Source: Spirochaetia bacterium
GTDB lineage: Bacteria; Spirochaetota; UBA12135
DNA length: 5,256 bases
Direction: 5' to 3'
NCBI GenBank assembly: GCA_003497555.1
Contig: DNNS01000296.1
Coordinates: 1 to 5,256 of the forward strand
Numbering within the stretch: the stretch's first letter is position 1; every line of letters starts with the position of its first letter. Both the position numbers and the translations under genes were made by a program. The notes beneath the pieces are model-generated. The model was not told where the DNA came from and did no database searches. It was given only the letters and a program-made list of their open reading frames with translations. This document shows, in pieces, positions 4,264 through 5,256 of this stretch.

Positions 4264-5256
4264 TGCATTTCCTCCGCCAACGCCAGGATATTTTCTATCG
4301 GTACATCAGATTGCACTGCGTGGGCCGGCGCCAGAATATAACCGCCGTCTTTACCCAGTTTCTCTTTTTTTTCCCGTACATCTTTTTTTACATCTCCGGC
4401 GGAACCAAGCGGCAGAACTTGTTGCGTACTGATCCCGCCGTAAAAACACAAGTCCCGCCCATATTTTTTTTTCAATTTATAAAGATCCATAACTTCTGGC
4501 TGAACCGGATTAAGAGCGTCAATCCCGATTTCAATAATATCCGGTATCAAATCTTCAATATTGCCGCAGCTATGAAAAAATATATATTTATTATTTTTTT
4601 TTACAAGATCGCATAATTTTTTCATTCTGGGCTTAATAAATTCCCGCCACATTTGCGGAGAAATAAGCAGACCTGTTTGCTGACCCCAATCATCAAGAAA
4701 AAAAATACCGTCAAGCGGATAGCTTACAGCCTCGAGCAGTACTTTTGCAGTGTACTCGAATACATAGTCAAGCAGTTGATTGACAAAATCAGGATTAAGC
4801 GTCAGTTCAGTTAAAAAATTTTCGAAACCCCTGAGAAACCAGGCTCTCTGAAAAAGCGGGGAGCTCAAGGCTGCCAGTTTAAAAAACTCACTGTTTTGCC
4901 GGCTGAATTGTTCCAGAAATTTTCTCCTGCTTTGCGGTACAGGCGGTGTAAAATTTTTGAAATTCGCTTCGGTCAGTACCGGTTCAATTACTACCCCGAT
5001 ATCGTCATCTTCTTCGCGCTGCCATTTTACGCCCCAGTCGTCCTGATAGATATTTCGCTGTTCATCAATTTTTTTGCAATAAATCTCCGGAATAATGCCT
5101 TCCGATGGGCCGGTCACGGTCCCGATGTTTAATTGGGAAAAACAGTTTCCTAATTTTCTGCCGACATCTTCTGGCTTTTCCAGTTTATAATAAATTTGCA
5201 ATTTTTCCCTCATTTTTGTGGAAAAATCAAGGTGATAGGGGATTTGGCCGTTCCCG
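4260..5256 (-). CDS. Uroporphyrinogen-decarboxylase-like protein, 5' end outside the window
   Basis: A URO-D superfamily TIM-barrel protein (PF01208), the family of HemE and of MtaA/MtbA-type methylcobamide methyltransferases. Numbered from the ATG at 5213: FFLDDWGQQ at 171-179, FFHSCGNIEDLIPDI at 212-226, FYGGIS at 257-262 and GGYILAPAHAVQSDVP at 290-305. H214-x-C216 matches the His-x-Cys zinc pair of the methyltransferases, with His298 where MtbA-type enzymes have their third ligand, Cys. The frame is open upstream of 5213 to the window edge and continues with family-like sequence (IPYHLDF, then TK before the Met). That ATG has no ribosome binding site, so it is an internal Met and the gene is partial. 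Heme synthesis is unlikely; corrinoid-linked methyl transfer is plausible, though no corrinoid protein is in view. The cupin overlaps its end. Confidence 0.85.
   Translation of the reverse strand, partial: GNGQIPYHLDFSTKMREKLQIYYKLEKPEDVGRKLGNCFSQLNIGTVTGPSEGIIPEIYCKKIDEQRNIYQDDWGVKWQREEDDDIGVVIEPVLTEANFKNFTPPVPQSRRKFLEQFSRQNSEFFKLAALSSPLFQRAWFLRGFENFLTELTLNPDFVNQLLDYVFEYTAKVLLEAVSYPLDGIFFLDDWGQQTGLLISPQMWREFIKPRMKKLCDLVKKNNKYIFFHSCGNIEDLIPDIIEIGIDALNPVQPEVMDLYKLKKKYGRDLCFYGGISTQQVLPLGSAGDVKKDVREKKEKLGKDGGYILAPAHAVQSDVPIENILALAEEMQ

Noticed and set aside
4093..4616. Several plus-strand frames opposite the cupin and URO-D-like genes
   Set aside because: They are antisense to genes with clear motifs and have no recognisable domains or start signals.
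1..5256. CRISPR array, tRNA, rRNA or intact insertion sequence
   Set aside because: No regularly spaced repeats, no cloverleaf-like or rRNA sequence and no transposase were seen on either strand.

Overview
This is an AT-rich bacterial window of short intergenic gaps and tightly packed genes. It carries five recognisable protein genes plus an unresolved left edge. The promoters fit a housekeeping sigma-70 type. Three traits together are common in anaerobic, carbohydrate-degrading bacteria such as Lentisphaerae/Victivallales, some Bacillota and Spirochaetes: a GntR-type regulator with a solute-binding-protein sensor domain, a uroporphyrinogen-decarboxylase-like (URO-D-like) protein, and a stand-alone glutamate-semialdehyde-aminotransferase-like enzyme. 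That placement is inference and weak; no marker gene is present.

Layout, left to right. Positions 1-176 hold nested inverted repeats and two overlapping minus-strand reading frames of doubtful status, lying just downstream of a small amidohydrolase gene (177-929, minus). A 55-bp divergent gap with overlapping face-to-face promoter candidates separates that gene from the regulator (985-2280, plus). The regulator has no Shine-Dalgarno (SD) sequence and its best promoter would start the mRNA almost on its ATG. The regulator meets a class-III aminotransferase gene (2277-3479, minus) tail to tail, with a 4-bp overlap of the stop codons. The aminotransferase has a perfect consensus sigma-70 promoter (TTGACA, 17 bp, TATAAT) surrounded by several short repeats that look like operator sites. 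This promoter also shows that the ATGs further upstream in the frame are not used. About 370 bp without a convincing gene follow. Then come a cupin gene (3916-4263, minus) and, overlapping it by ATGA, a URO-D-like gene that runs off the right edge (4260 to beyond 5256, minus).

How they may work together: the URO-D-like protein and the cupin are translationally coupled and probably act on the same compound or pathway. The amidohydrolase, aminotransferase and sensor-regulator look like the rest of a small inducible metabolic locus. The regulator would sense a small ligand, plausibly a sugar or related solute, directly in the cytoplasm. The substrate cannot be read from the sequence. No transporter, corrinoid protein, tRNA, rRNA, CRISPR array or intact mobile element is visible.
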